Origin: Pseudooceanicola antarcticus
GTDB lineage: Bacteria > Pseudomonadota > Alphaproteobacteria > Rhodobacterales > Rhodobacteraceae
Assembly (NCBI RefSeq): GCF_900215355.1
Contig: NZ_OBEA01000002.1
Location: forward strand, 62,001 to 126,000
DNA: 64,000 nucleotides
Direction of reading: 5' to 3'
Numbering within the stretch: the stretch's first letter is position 1; each line of letters begins with the position of its first letter. The notes below the pieces were generated by a model. It saw only the letters and a list, made by a program, of their open reading frames with translations. It did not search any database and was not told the DNA's origin. Of the stretch, positions 9,045 through 17,471 are shown piece by piece. Both the position numbers and the translations under genes were made by a program.

Positions 9045-9060
9045 TTGCATACGAATGCAA
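9045..9060. promoter_or_regulatory. Putative LacI-family operator 2
   Basis: TTGCATACGAATGCAA, a near-perfect palindrome with central CG, 41 bases upstream of the HisD-like start. It is nearly identical to the site at 6094-6109, giving a working consensus TTGMATACGWATGCAA. Confidence 0.65.
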
Positions 9061-9228
9061 TATCCCTGTTCGCCCAGCCGCCTTCTGGTGTCTCCGCTGC
9101 CTGTCGCGGCAGCAGGAAAGGCAGGGCGGGCGGGAAGATCCGGCGCGGGGCCGGGCAGAAAACTGGACAAGAGCGGCCCGGATGGGGATGATTCCCGTCA
9201 ACAGTTCCGGATTTTCCGAGATTGACCG

Positions 9229-9714
9229 ATGCTCATCAGACGTTCCTTCCTGCTGCTCATCCTACCTGTCTTCCTGGCGGCCTGCGCCACCGCGCCGGCG
9301 GAGTTTCAACCCGGCACCCAGTTGATCCTGGTGCGTCATGCGGATCGCTCGGGCGATCTGCTGAACCGGATCGGAGAGGCCCGCGCGGCGGCGCTGCCGG
9401 ACGCCTTGCAGGATTACGACATCGCGGCGATCTACCTGCCGGACGTCACTCGCAACCGGCAGACCGCGGCGCCGCTGGCAGCGAAACTGGGGCTCGAGCC
9501 GCAGGTCATCAACGCCGAAAACCCGACTTTCGAGCTGCTGCGCGCAGGCGCGGGACAGACCATTCTTTGGGTCGGAAACAAGGGAAATCTGGTCAGAATC
9601 TGGGAGACCCTGAACGCCCAGGGACCACCCCCGGTAGAATACGGTGACGTTGCCGTAGTCATGCTTTCGCCGGGCGGAAATCTTGTAGTGCACAGATTTG
9701 ATTGGGAAATTTGA
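9229..9714 (+). CDS. Histidine-phosphatase-fold lipoprotein, probably lacking the second catalytic His
   Basis: Secreted lipoprotein of 161 residues: a signal peptide ending in the lipobox LAAC (Cys19 or nearby) and then a short histidine phosphatase (phosphoglycerate-mutase-like) domain. The RHG-type motif is present as LILVRHADRSG, and the conserved Arg in VTRNRQTAAPL is there. Where family members normally have VGHSN, this protein has WVGNKGNL, so the second catalytic His appears to be Asn. It may be inactive or a binding protein. It appears to be transcribed alone. About 225 bases upstream hold the HisD-like operator and otherwise nothing recognisable. Confidence 0.75.
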   Translation: MLIRRSFLLLILPVFLAACATAPAEFQPGTQLILVRHADRSGDLLNRIGEARAAALPDALQDYDIAAIYLPDVTRNRQTAAPLAAKLGLEPQVINAENPTFELLRAGAGQTILWVGNKGNLVRIWETLNAQGPPPVEYGDVAVVMLSPGGNLVVHRFDWEI

Positions 9715-9914
9715 GGCACTCCTGCCTGGGGATAAGACCAAAGGCCCCTGTGGATACCCTCTTCCCGGAGCGCTTCTGATCTGCGATAATTGGGCTGCTA
9801 AAGCGACTTCTATCGATACCCTGTTACTCTACCCGGCGACAGTCTCGACTAGACGAAACTGATGCCACTCCGTCGCAATGACGCGGACGGTATGACAAAC
9901 AGGAGATACGGATC

Positions 9915-10121
9915 ATGGCCACTGGCACCGTAAAATGGTTCAACACCACCAAGGGCTACGGCTTCATCGCCCCCGAGGGTGGCAGCAAGGACGTCTTCGT
10001 CCACATTTCCGCCGTCGAGCGCGCAGGTCTGACCGGCCTGCAGGATGGCGCCAAGATCAGCTTCGAGATCGAGACCGGCCGGAACGGCCGCGAGTCCGCC
10101 ACGGATCTCGCCCTGCTCTGA
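9915..10121 (+). CDS. cspA: Cold-shock domain protein
   Basis: Single-stranded RNA/DNA-binding protein of 68 residues, with RNP1 (KGYGFIAP) and RNP2 (VFVHISAV) motifs in one OB-fold domain. It acts as an RNA chaperone in the cytoplasm. Ribosome-binding site AGGAGA lies 9 bases before the ATG. The roughly 200-base gap upstream is AT-richer than its surroundings and may carry a long regulatory leader as in other csp genes; I could not identify a definite promoter. Alphaproteobacteria often have several csp genes, so the cspA symbol is generic. Confidence 0.9.
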   Translation: MATGTVKWFNTTKGYGFIAPEGGSKDVFVHISAVERAGLTGLQDGAKISFEIETGRNGRESATDLALL

Positions 10122-10329
10122 GCCCATACGGGCCCTGTCCCGGTGCTCTCGCAGTGCCGGGGCTTCTGCCCCCGAGCTGGCCGCACCCCGCCTTGCCTGC
10201 AAGGCCCGCGAGCGCCAAGGGGGCAACCTTTTCCCAGATACCGACCGTACCCGACACGGCGCGCGCGATGATCACCGCTGCGCCGAGCCTGCGCTTGCCG
10301 CTGGCCTCGGTCCAGGTGCGATGGCCGCG

Positions 10330-11553
10330 CTATTCCCTCGGTGCGCCGCCCTGGAAGGCATTGTCGACGTCGTAGCGGCAGGGGTCTTCCTGCATCTGCA
10401 GATGCAGCTGCCCGCCCTCGAAGGGATGGGCGCGGGCCAGAGCCTCGTCGACCTCGATCCCCAGCCCCGGCGCGTCCGAGAGCATCACATGGCCTTCCTC
10501 GACCCGGATCGCGCTCTTGATCAGGGCGTCGTGGAAGGGGGTCTCGATGGTCTCGGCCATCAGCAGGTTGGGGATGGTCGCCGCCAGCTGCAGGTTGGCA
10601 GCCCATTCCACCGGTCCGGCATAGAGATGCGGCGCGACCTGGGCGCCATGTCCCTGGGCAAGTGCCGCGATCTTGCGGGTCTCCCAGAGGCCGCCGGCGC
10701 GGCCCAGGGCAGGTTGCAGGATCGCCGCCCCGGCCTCCAGCGCGGCGCGGAACTCGGGCAGGGTGGTCAGGCGCTCTCCGGTGGCGACGGGCAGGCCCGA
10801 ATTGCGGCAGACCTCTGCCAGCCCCGTCAGATCATCCGGCGGCACGGGCTCCTCGAACCAGAGCGGATCGTAGGGGGTGATCGCACGGGCCATCCGCAGG
10901 GCACCGGCCGCGGTGAACTGCCCATGGGTGCCGAAGAGCAGATCCGCATGGGTTCCCACGGCCTCGCGTACCGCCGCGCAGGTGCGGGCCGAGAGCGACA
11001 GGTCCGAGAGCGCGGGCATGTGACCACCGCGAATCGTATAGGGCCCCGCCGGGTCGAACTTCACCGCGGTATAGCCTCGTGCCACCAGGTCGCGGGCGCT
11101 TTCGGCGGCCATCTCGGGGTTGCTCCAGAAGGCGGAAGCGTCGTGGTGGGGCAGGGGGTAGAGGTAGGAATAGCAGCGGATGCGCCTGTTCATCATCCCG
11201 CCGAGCAGCGCCCAGACGGGTCGCCCGCGCGCCTTGCCGAGGATGTCCCAGCAGGCGATCTCGAGACCGGAAAACGCGCCCATGACGGTCAGGTCCGGGC
11301 GCTGCGTGAAACCGGCGGAATAGGCGCGGCGGAACATCAGCTCGATGTTCTCGGGGCTCTCGCCCTGCATGTGGCGGGCGAAGACATCCTCGATCACCGC
11401 CCGCATCGCGCCTGGCCCGACCGAGGCGGCATAGACCTCGCCCCAGCCGGTGATGCCGCAGGCGGTCGTCAGCTTGACCAATATCCAGTAATGCCCGCCC
11501 CAGCCGGGTGCCGGCGGGGCGGTGACGATGATCTCTAGCTCGCTCAGTTTCAC
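10330..11553 (-). CDS. Enolase-superfamily (mandelate racemase / muconate lactonizing) enzyme
   Basis: Protein of 407 residues with the superfamily's N-terminal capping domain (residues 1-130) and a (beta/alpha)7-beta barrel. Motifs are the KFD box (YTAVKFDP), a GTHGQ strand where many relatives carry the first metal Asp, the metal Glu residues in WFEEPVPP and ATGERL, and a base-type His in APHLYAGP. Such enzymes dehydrate sugar acids or isomerise lactones. The Thr-His in place of Asp-x-His marks a subgroup whose substrate I cannot name. It lies 22 bases downstream of the alcohol dehydrogenase gene, so the pair may work on the same sugar-acid or polyol. Confidence 0.85.
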   Translation of the reverse strand: MKLSELEIIVTAPPAPGWGGHYWILVKLTTACGITGWGEVYAASVGPGAMRAVIEDVFARHMQGESPENIELMFRRAYSAGFTQRPDLTVMGAFSGLEIACWDILGKARGRPVWALLGGMMNRRIRCYSYLYPLPHHDASAFWSNPEMAAESARDLVARGYTAVKFDPAGPYTIRGGHMPALSDLSLSARTCAAVREAVGTHADLLFGTHGQFTAAGALRMARAITPYDPLWFEEPVPPDDLTGLAEVCRNSGLPVATGERLTTLPEFRAALEAGAAILQPALGRAGGLWETRKIAALAQGHGAQVAPHLYAGPVEWAANLQLAATIPNLLMAETIETPFHDALIKSAIRVEEGHVMLSDAPGLGIEVDEALARAHPFEGGQLHLQMQEDPCRYDVDNAFQGGAPRE

Positions 11554-11575
11554 AGGGTGGCGGCCCCCCTCGGGC

Positions 11576-12661
11576 CTATTTCAGCATGATCACGTTGCGC
11601 CGGGCGCGGCCCTCCAGCGTATCGGCGATTGCCTCGTTGATCTGTTCAAGCTGCCAGCGCCCCGAGATCAGCTCGTCCAGCTTCAGGCGGCCCTGGCGAT
11701 ACATGTCGATCATCCAGGGGATGTCGCGCTTGATCACCACGTTGCCCATCTTCGAGCCGACGATGCCCTGGCCTGCATCCGCCATGATCAGCGGCGAATA
11801 GCTGGAGGTCTTGTCGCCATGCGGCATCCCCACCATGACGACCCTGCCGCCACGCGCAAGGTAGCGCGGTGCCATGTCGTAGACCGGAGCCACGCCGACG
11901 GTGACCAGCACTGCGTCTGCCCCGCGGCCGAGGATCTTCTTCACGGCGCTCCAGGGTTTGCCCTCGGCGCTGACCACGTCGGTGGCGCCGAACTCCTTCG
12001 CCGCTTCCAGTTTCTCGTCCACCAGGTCGACGGCGACGATGCGCCGGGCGCCGGCAATGCGCGCGCCCTGGATGGCGTTGAGGCCGACGCCGCCGGCGCC
12101 GATCACCACCACGTCGTCCCCGGCGCGGATCTCGCTGGCGTAGACGGCGGCGCCGACCCCGGTGATCACCCCGCAGGAGATCAGCGAGGCCGCATCCATC
12201 GGCATGTCATCGGGGATCGTCACCACCTGGCTCTGGTCCACCACCATCTTCTCGGCAAAGGCGCCCGAGGCCATGGCCTGCATCACCGGCGTGCCGTCGG
12301 GCAGGCTGAGAGGGCTCTGGCCGATGGGATCATGGGGGGTCTCGCAGATCGTCGGTTGGCCCGAGCCGCAACAGTCGCAATGGCCGCAGGCGCGGATCAG
12401 GGTGACGCAGACCGCATCGCCGACCTTCACCCCCTGGACGCCCACGCCGATGGCGGTGACGCGGCCCGCAGCCTCGTGGCCGAAGACCGCCGGCGCAGCG
12501 CCGCCGAAACCGCCCTGCCAGAAAGAGATATCCGAATGGCAGATCGCCACCGCTTCCAGCTCTACCTCGACCTCGCCCATCTCCGGCGCGCGCAGCCGCA
12601 CCTCCTCGATGGTCATCGGTGCGTTGAATTCCCGGCAAACCGCCGCCTTGATCGTCTGCAT
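11576..12661 (-). CDS. Zinc-dependent alcohol dehydrogenase (MDR family)
   Basis: Medium-chain dehydrogenase of 361 residues. Catalytic zinc ligands are Cys in AICHSDISFW and His-Glu in FGHEAAGRV. The structural zinc lobe has four Cys in CGHCDCCGSGQPTIC, and the dinucleotide fold has GAGGVGLNA. It resembles the class III/AdhC branch of zinc alcohol dehydrogenases, oxidising or reducing an alcohol with NAD(P). The start ATG follows a GGGGAG ribosome site. It is separated by 22 bases from the downstream enolase-superfamily gene and by 78 bases from the upstream MFS gene, all on the minus strand. Confidence 0.88.
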   Translation of the reverse strand: MQTIKAAVCREFNAPMTIEEVRLRAPEMGEVEVELEAVAICHSDISFWQGGFGGAAPAVFGHEAAGRVTAIGVGVQGVKVGDAVCVTLIRACGHCDCCGSGQPTICETPHDPIGQSPLSLPDGTPVMQAMASGAFAEKMVVDQSQVVTIPDDMPMDAASLISCGVITGVGAAVYASEIRAGDDVVVIGAGGVGLNAIQGARIAGARRIVAVDLVDEKLEAAKEFGATDVVSAEGKPWSAVKKILGRGADAVLVTVGVAPVYDMAPRYLARGGRVVMVGMPHGDKTSSYSPLIMADAGQGIVGSKMGNVVIKRDIPWMIDMYRQGRLKLDELISGRWQLEQINEAIADTLEGRARRNVIMLK

Positions 12662-12739
12662 TTCAAACTCCCCTCGGGTTCTCCGGGACCTTCGTAGCGC
12701 GTTTAGGCGATCTGCGAAATAAATTTCCTCATGTCGGAA

Positions 12740-13987
12740 TTAGCTTCCCGCTGCGGTGGAGCGACGCGGCAGGTAGAGCGCGATCAGCACCATGGCGGGC
12801 AGCATCAGCAGGGCCGAGGCGCCGAAGGGCGCGCCGGGCAGGTAGACGGGGGCGTCCTCGGCGGTGAAGATGCGGAAGATGGTGGTCATCAGCATCGGTG
12901 TGAAGATCATCGCCACCGCCTGCAGCGACGAGAGCACGCCCTGCAGCTCTCCCTGCGCGTCCTCGGGGGCGGCATCGCTGGCGATGGCCGACATGGCGGG
13001 CTGGCTGATCTCTCCGAGCGCGGTGAAGGGGGTCATCACCAGGGTCAGGGTGCCGTTCTTGATCACGGTCAGCCAGGCAAAGAAGAAGGTGTTGATCCAG
13101 AGCCCGGCCAGCACCGTCGTGCGCGGGCCGAGGCGGCGGTAGATCGGGCCGAAGAGCACCGCCTGCACCACCGCCAGCGCGACGCCGTAGATGGTCAGGG
13201 AAAGGCCCACCAGGGTGACCTCCCAGCCGAATTGCGCCTGGGTGAAATAGGCCCAGATCACGCCATAGACATGCAGCCCGATGAGATAGAGCAGATAGGC
13301 CAGGAGCAGCGGCTTCAGCCCCGGCAGCTTGCTGGCGGCCAGCAGGGCGCCGAGCGGATTGGCGCGGCGCCACCGGAAGGCGCGGCGCGCCTCGGGGCGC
13401 AGGCTTTCGGGCAGGATCAGGAAGGCCATGGAGAAGTTGAAGACGCAGAGCAGCGCGGCCGCCCAGAAGGGGGCGCGGACCCCCAGCCCCGCCACGAGCC
13501 CGCCAAGCGCCGGACCCAGCACGAAACCCATGCCGAAGCAGGCCTGCACCAGCCCGAAGTTGCGCGCCTTGTCCGATCCCTTCGAGATATCGGCCATGTA
13601 GGCGCTGGCCGTGGCCACCACCGCCGCCGTCGCCCCGGCCACCAGCCGGCCCGCGAAAAGCAGCCAGATGTTCTGCGCCAGCGCCATGATCACATAGTCC
13701 AGCGCCATCACCGCCAGGGCGATCAGCACCACCCGCCGTCGCCCGTAGGCATCCGAGAGATTGCCGATCAGCGGGCCGCAAAGGAACTGCGTCGCGGCGA
13801 AGGCGGTGATCAGCACGCCGCCCCAGATCGCCGCTTCCGAGAGCGTGGCATCCAGGATCTCTCGCAGCAGGTCGGGCATGACCGGGAAGATCACGCCGAC
13901 GCCCATGGCCTCGATCACCACCGTCAGCAGGATGATCAGGCGGGGCAGGCGGCTGGCGGCTTGCTGGGGGTCGGCATTGATGGTCAT
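12740..13987 (-). CDS. TetA-like MFS efflux transporter
   Basis: Twelve-TM proton-coupled exporter of 415 residues. The loop 2-3 signature GNLSDAYGRRRVVLI, the TM5 motif GFVLGPALGGLV and the start of TM1 (VIEAMGVGVIFPVMPDLL) match the TetA/multidrug DHA1 branch. No TetR-type repressor is adjacent, which argues against a dedicated tetracycline system. It follows pcaB on the same strand by 97 bases, so it could be read with the protocatechuate operon and export aromatic compounds, but that is inference. Confidence 0.85.
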   Translation of the reverse strand: MTINADPQQAASRLPRLIILLTVVIEAMGVGVIFPVMPDLLREILDATLSEAAIWGGVLITAFAATQFLCGPLIGNLSDAYGRRRVVLIALAVMALDYVIMALAQNIWLLFAGRLVAGATAAVVATASAYMADISKGSDKARNFGLVQACFGMGFVLGPALGGLVAGLGVRAPFWAAALLCVFNFSMAFLILPESLRPEARRAFRWRRANPLGALLAASKLPGLKPLLLAYLLYLIGLHVYGVIWAYFTQAQFGWEVTLVGLSLTIYGVALAVVQAVLFGPIYRRLGPRTTVLAGLWINTFFFAWLTVIKNGTLTLVMTPFTALGEISQPAMSAIASDAAPEDAQGELQGVLSSLQAVAMIFTPMLMTTIFRIFTAEDAPVYLPGAPFGASALLMLPAMVLIALYLPRRSTAAGS

Positions 13988-14084
13988 CGGCGCTCCTCGT
14001 CGTGGCGCCGAAGGGCGCGCCGCCAGCTAGGACCGTGGCGCGCCCGTGGTCAATTCCGGAATGAGCCCCTTTGCCCGGCTGTGG

Positions 14085-15413
14085 TCAGATTGCTGCCACG
14101 GCGGCGGCGAAGGCGCGGGCATTGGCGGGGGCATCGCCCATTTGCTCTTCCGGCGTGAACAGGCCCGAGAGGTCGAGATCGGGCAGCGCTTCGGCGGCCA
14201 GCTCTCCCAGCGGGCGGCCGGTGGCCAGCACCTGCTGGGCCAGCTCCTTGACCTTGGCCTGGGCCTCGGGGCGGGGCATCTGGCCGGCCAGCCGGAACGA
14301 CAGTGCCTCGGCGTGCAGCAGGCCCAGGGCCTCGGTGAAGACGGCGCGCATTTCGGGGGCCTTGGGGCTGAGGCCGGGCGCCATGGCGCGGGCCGTTTCC
14401 AGCGCGGCGGAGGCCGAGAGGCAGAGCTGCGGAAAGACCAGCCATTCGGTGAACCAGGCGGCGCCGTCGCGTTCCTGGCGCGGCATGCCCGCGCCGTCCA
14501 TGACGGCTTTCAGCCCCATCACCTGCCGCGCCAGCGCCAGCAGGGCCGAGGGCTGCACGGGGTTCTGTTTCTGCGGCATGGTGGAAGAGCCGCCCGAGGC
14601 CGACAATTTGACCTCGGAGGCAGAGCTTTGCGCCATCAGGATCAGGTCGTCGCCCATCTTGCCCAGCACCTGCGCCATGCGCGCCAGCCATCCGGCGATG
14701 CGCAGCACCGGGCCACGGTCGGCATGCCAGGAGCGGCCTGGATCCCCCAGGCCCAGCCCCTTGGCCAGCGCGGCGCGCAGCTCGGCGCCCTTGCCGGCGA
14801 ATTCCGCGCCGGTGCCGGCGGCACCCGACAGCGAGACCCAGAGAGAGCCTTCGCGCAGCGCGGGCAGCTCTTTCAGCAGATCCAGCAGCGGCCAGCCCCA
14901 GGCGGCCACGTGGCTGCCGAAGCTGACGGGGGTGGCGAACTGGCCGTAGGTGCGGCCCGCCATCGGCAGCTCTGCGTGATCGGAGGCCTGGGTTGCCAGC
15001 GCCGCCAGCAGCTCTTTTAGCCCATCCTCGCAGAGCGCCAGAAGCTGGCGCAGGCGCAGCATCTGGCCGGTGTCCGCGATGTCCTGCGAGGTCGCGCCCC
15101 AGTGGACGTATTGCGCGTGCTCCGGCGCCTCCATGGCCTTGCGGAAACCGGCCACAAGTGAGGGCACCGGCACCCCGTTCTTGCCCACGCCCTCGGCCAG
15201 CCCCCCGGGATCCAGTGGGATCTCGAGCGAGGCCCGGTGGATGAAGGCGGCCGAGACCTCGGGGATCATGCCAAGCTGCCCCTGCGCCTTGGCCAGCGCC
15301 CCCTCGACGATCAGCATCGAGCGCACCTCGGCGCTGTCGGTGAAGAGCCGCCCGGCCTCGCCCGCGTTGAAAAGCTTCGAGTAGATCAGGCTGTCATGCA
15401 CGGAACCGGCCAT
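14085..15413 (-). CDS. pcaB: 3-carboxy-cis,cis-muconate cycloisomerase
   Basis: Cytoplasmic enzyme converting 3-carboxy-cis,cis-muconate into 4-carboxymuconolactone in the protocatechuate branch of the beta-ketoadipate pathway. The 442 residues belong to the fumarase/aspartase superfamily, with the signature GGSSTMPQKQNPVQ and the upstream HWGATSQDIADT box. Its start overlaps the stop of the upstream hydrolase gene (TGATG). It is the last pca gene of the operon, as in other alphaproteobacterial pcaDCHGB clusters. Confidence 0.95.
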   Translation of the reverse strand: MAGSVHDSLIYSKLFNAGEAGRLFTDSAEVRSMLIVEGALAKAQGQLGMIPEVSAAFIHRASLEIPLDPGGLAEGVGKNGVPVPSLVAGFRKAMEAPEHAQYVHWGATSQDIADTGQMLRLRQLLALCEDGLKELLAALATQASDHAELPMAGRTYGQFATPVSFGSHVAAWGWPLLDLLKELPALREGSLWVSLSGAAGTGAEFAGKGAELRAALAKGLGLGDPGRSWHADRGPVLRIAGWLARMAQVLGKMGDDLILMAQSSASEVKLSASGGSSTMPQKQNPVQPSALLALARQVMGLKAVMDGAGMPRQERDGAAWFTEWLVFPQLCLSASAALETARAMAPGLSPKAPEMRAVFTEALGLLHAEALSFRLAGQMPRPEAQAKVKELAQQVLATGRPLGELAAEALPDLDLSGLFTPEEQMGDAPANARAFAAAVAAI

Positions 15414-16126
15414 CAGATGTCCTCCGCGATGCGCGAAAGCAGGGCGGCGAGGCCCTCGGGGTCTTCGAGGAAGGGGGAATGTCCGGTGGGCATGTCGTAT
15501 CTGTCCTTCGGGTCACAGCGTTGCGCCATCTCGGTCTGGGCGTCCGGCGAGATGGTCAGGTCCTTGGTGCAGCGGATATAGGATCGCGGCACCCGGCGCC
15601 AGTTCTCGCCCAGGGCAATCGGCTGGGTATGGGGCCGCATGGGCTCCGCGACGAGACGCGCGCGGGCCTCGGCGCGCAGACCGCCGGGCAGGCCGTGGTA
15701 GAAGCGGCTATCGTCGGCGGCCTCGTCGACCTCGTAGCCTGCGCGGTCGGCGGTCTGCCGGGCGATGCCCTTCAGTGGCGGTTCGGGCCAGGCATTGGCC
15801 ATGTCGACAAGCGAGCGCCCGTCCTCGGGCAGGAAGGCGCAGAGGTAGACCAGCCGCTGCACCCGCCAGGGTGCCAGCTCGGCCGCGCGGGAGATCGGGA
15901 AGCCGCCCGCGGAATGACCGACCAGCACCGAGGGTTGCTCGGCGTGGTCGAGGACCGTGTGGGCGTAGTCCTCGAGCGTCAGGTCTGAATGGGGGCGGGG
16001 GTCGCCACCGTGACCGGGCAGGTCGGGGGCCGTAACGAGATGTCCCCGAGCCAGAAGCTCGGGGATCACCAGGTGCCAGCACCAGCCTGTGTGGCAGGCG
16101 CCGTGGATCAACACGAAACGGGCCAT
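15413..16126 (-). CDS. Alpha/beta hydrolase of plant methylesterase type inserted in the pca operon
   Basis: Protein of 237 residues. The N-terminal FVLIHGACHTGWCWH and DLPGHG, the nucleophile elbow GHSAGG and the catalytic His in TGHSPFLEDPE resemble the plant methyl-salicylate esterase / hydroxynitrile lyase group. It lies 13 bases after pcaG and overlaps pcaB, so it is made together with the protocatechuate enzymes. It is not PcaD, which is encoded separately at 17844. A plausible role is hydrolysis of methyl or other simple esters of 4-hydroxybenzoate or protocatechuate before ring cleavage. This is inference from family and location. Confidence 0.8.
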   Translation of the reverse strand: MARFVLIHGACHTGWCWHLVIPELLARGHLVTAPDLPGHGGDPRPHSDLTLEDYAHTVLDHAEQPSVLVGHSAGGFPISRAAELAPWRVQRLVYLCAFLPEDGRSLVDMANAWPEPPLKGIARQTADRAGYEVDEAADDSRFYHGLPGGLRAEARARLVAEPMRPHTQPIALGENWRRVPRSYIRCTKDLTISPDAQTEMAQRCDPKDRYDMPTGHSPFLEDPEGLAALLSRIAEDI

Positions 16127-16139
16127 CAGGAGAAGGCCA

Positions 16140-16739
16140 TCAGATGTCCAGGAACACCGTCTCGCCTTCGCCCTGCAGGCGGATGTCGAAGGTGTACTTG
16201 CCCTCGGCGGTCTTCTTGGCGATCAGCGTGTCCACGCGGGGGCGCTGTTCGATCCGGTTCAGCAGCGGGTCTGCGGAGTTGTCCTCATCCTCGAAGTAGA
16301 TGCGGGTCTGCAGGCCAATGTTGATGCCGCGCGCCACGATCCAGACCGAGATATGCGGCGCCTGGACCATGCCGCCCCGGCCCTTGGTCGCGCCGGGCTT
16401 GACGGTGCGCAGGGTGAAGAAGCCGGTTTCCTTGTCCGCGGTGAAGCGGCAGAAGCCCGAGACCTTGGGGTCCGCGCCGTCGGTGCCGGGGTAGATCCCG
16501 GCGGCATCGGCCTGCCAGCTTTCCATCATCGCGTCACGCATCGCCCAGCCGGTGCCGTCGAAGACCTGGCCGGTGATCTCGATGATCTCGCCCTTGGCGC
16601 CATCTTCGATGGGCGAAAGGGCCAGGTCCTCGGGGTAGATGCCTTCCAGACCGGCGAAGGTCGGGACACAGCCGATGTGGACGTAGGGGCCAGCGGTCTG
16701 CGACGGGGTTTCCTGCAGCGTATCGAGTTGCTGTGCCAT
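16140..16739 (-). CDS. pcaG: Protocatechuate 3,4-dioxygenase alpha subunit
   Basis: Non-iron-binding subunit of the intradiol ring-cleavage dioxygenase that converts protocatechuate to 3-carboxy-cis,cis-muconate. The 199 residues carry the family start (ETPSQTAGPYVHIG), the beta-sandwich core (DAMMESWQADAAGIYPG) and APHISVWIVARGINIGL. Three bases separate its start from the pcaH stop. It pairs with PcaH to form the oligomeric enzyme. Confidence 0.96.
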   Translation of the reverse strand: MAQQLDTLQETPSQTAGPYVHIGCVPTFAGLEGIYPEDLALSPIEDGAKGEIIEITGQVFDGTGWAMRDAMMESWQADAAGIYPGTDGADPKVSGFCRFTADKETGFFTLRTVKPGATKGRGGMVQAPHISVWIVARGINIGLQTRIYFEDEDNSADPLLNRIEQRPRVDTLIAKKTAEGKYTFDIRLQGEGETVFLDI

Positions 16740-16742
16740 GAG

Positions 16743-17471
16743 TTACATCCCCTCCAGCTTGTTTTCGAACATCGTCTGACGGCGGCCGCGCAGGACCACG
16801 TCGAACTTGTAGGCCAGGAAGTCCATCGGACGCGCCTTGGCCATGTCCAGCGGCGCGACCAGGCGGTCGAGCTGGCTGCGGCTCTTGATCGTCGCGGCGA
16901 TCGGGCAGCGGTCGATCAGCGGATCGCCCTCGAAGTAGAGCTGGGTGATCAGGCGCTGGCCGAAGGAATGGCCGAAGACCGACATGTGGATGTGCATCGG
17001 GCGCCAGTCATTGCCACGGTTGGGCCAGGGATAGGCGCCGGGGCGGATGGTCAGGAACTCGTAGTAGCCGTTCTCGTCGGTGATCGTACGGCCGCAGCCG
17101 CCGAAGTTGGGGTCGAGCGGGGCAAAGTAGGTGTCCTTCACGTGGCGGTAGCGACCGCCCGCGTTGGCCTGCCAGATCTCGACCAGGGTATGGGGCACGG
17201 GGCGCCCGTTCTCGTCCAGCACGCGGCCATGCACGAGGATACGCTCACCCACGGCGGGGGCGGCGCCCTTGGTCCAGTTCAGGATCAGGTTGTTGTCCAG
17301 CGCGCCCAGAAGACCGTGACCGAAGCGCGGCCCCGTTTCCTCGGACGGGGTCGATTCCATCGACAGCAGCGGCAGGTAGGGCGAGCGGGTGATGCTCGTC
17401 TTGTAGCCCGGATCATAAGGAACCGGGTGGACCTCGCGGTTTCGCGGGATCAGCGGGCCGAGATCGGTCAT
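16743..17471 (-). CDS. pcaH: Protocatechuate 3,4-dioxygenase beta subunit
   Basis: Iron(III)-bearing subunit of 242 residues. The ferric ligands expected for intradiol dioxygenases are visible: Tyr in the RYRHVKDTY/GAYPWPN stretches and the His-x-His pair in WRPMHIHMS. The core motif LVEIWQANAGGRY is typical. Its start overlaps the pcaC stop by four bases (ATGA), which supports coupled translation of the ring-cleavage and decarboxylation steps. Confidence 0.96.
   Translation of the reverse strand: MTDLGPLIPRNREVHPVPYDPGYKTSITRSPYLPLLSMESTPSEETGPRFGHGLLGALDNNLILNWTKGAAPAVGERILVHGRVLDENGRPVPHTLVEIWQANAGGRYRHVKDTYFAPLDPNFGGCGRTITDENGYYEFLTIRPGAYPWPNRGNDWRPMHIHMSVFGHSFGQRLITQLYFEGDPLIDRCPIAATIKSRSQLDRLVAPLDMAKARPMDFLAYKFDVVLRGRRQTMFENKLEGM

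Noticed and set aside
12740-13987. Tetracycline resistance determinant
   Set aside because: Although TetA-like, there is no TetR repressor or mobile context, and many chromosomal DHA1 exporters share these motifs.
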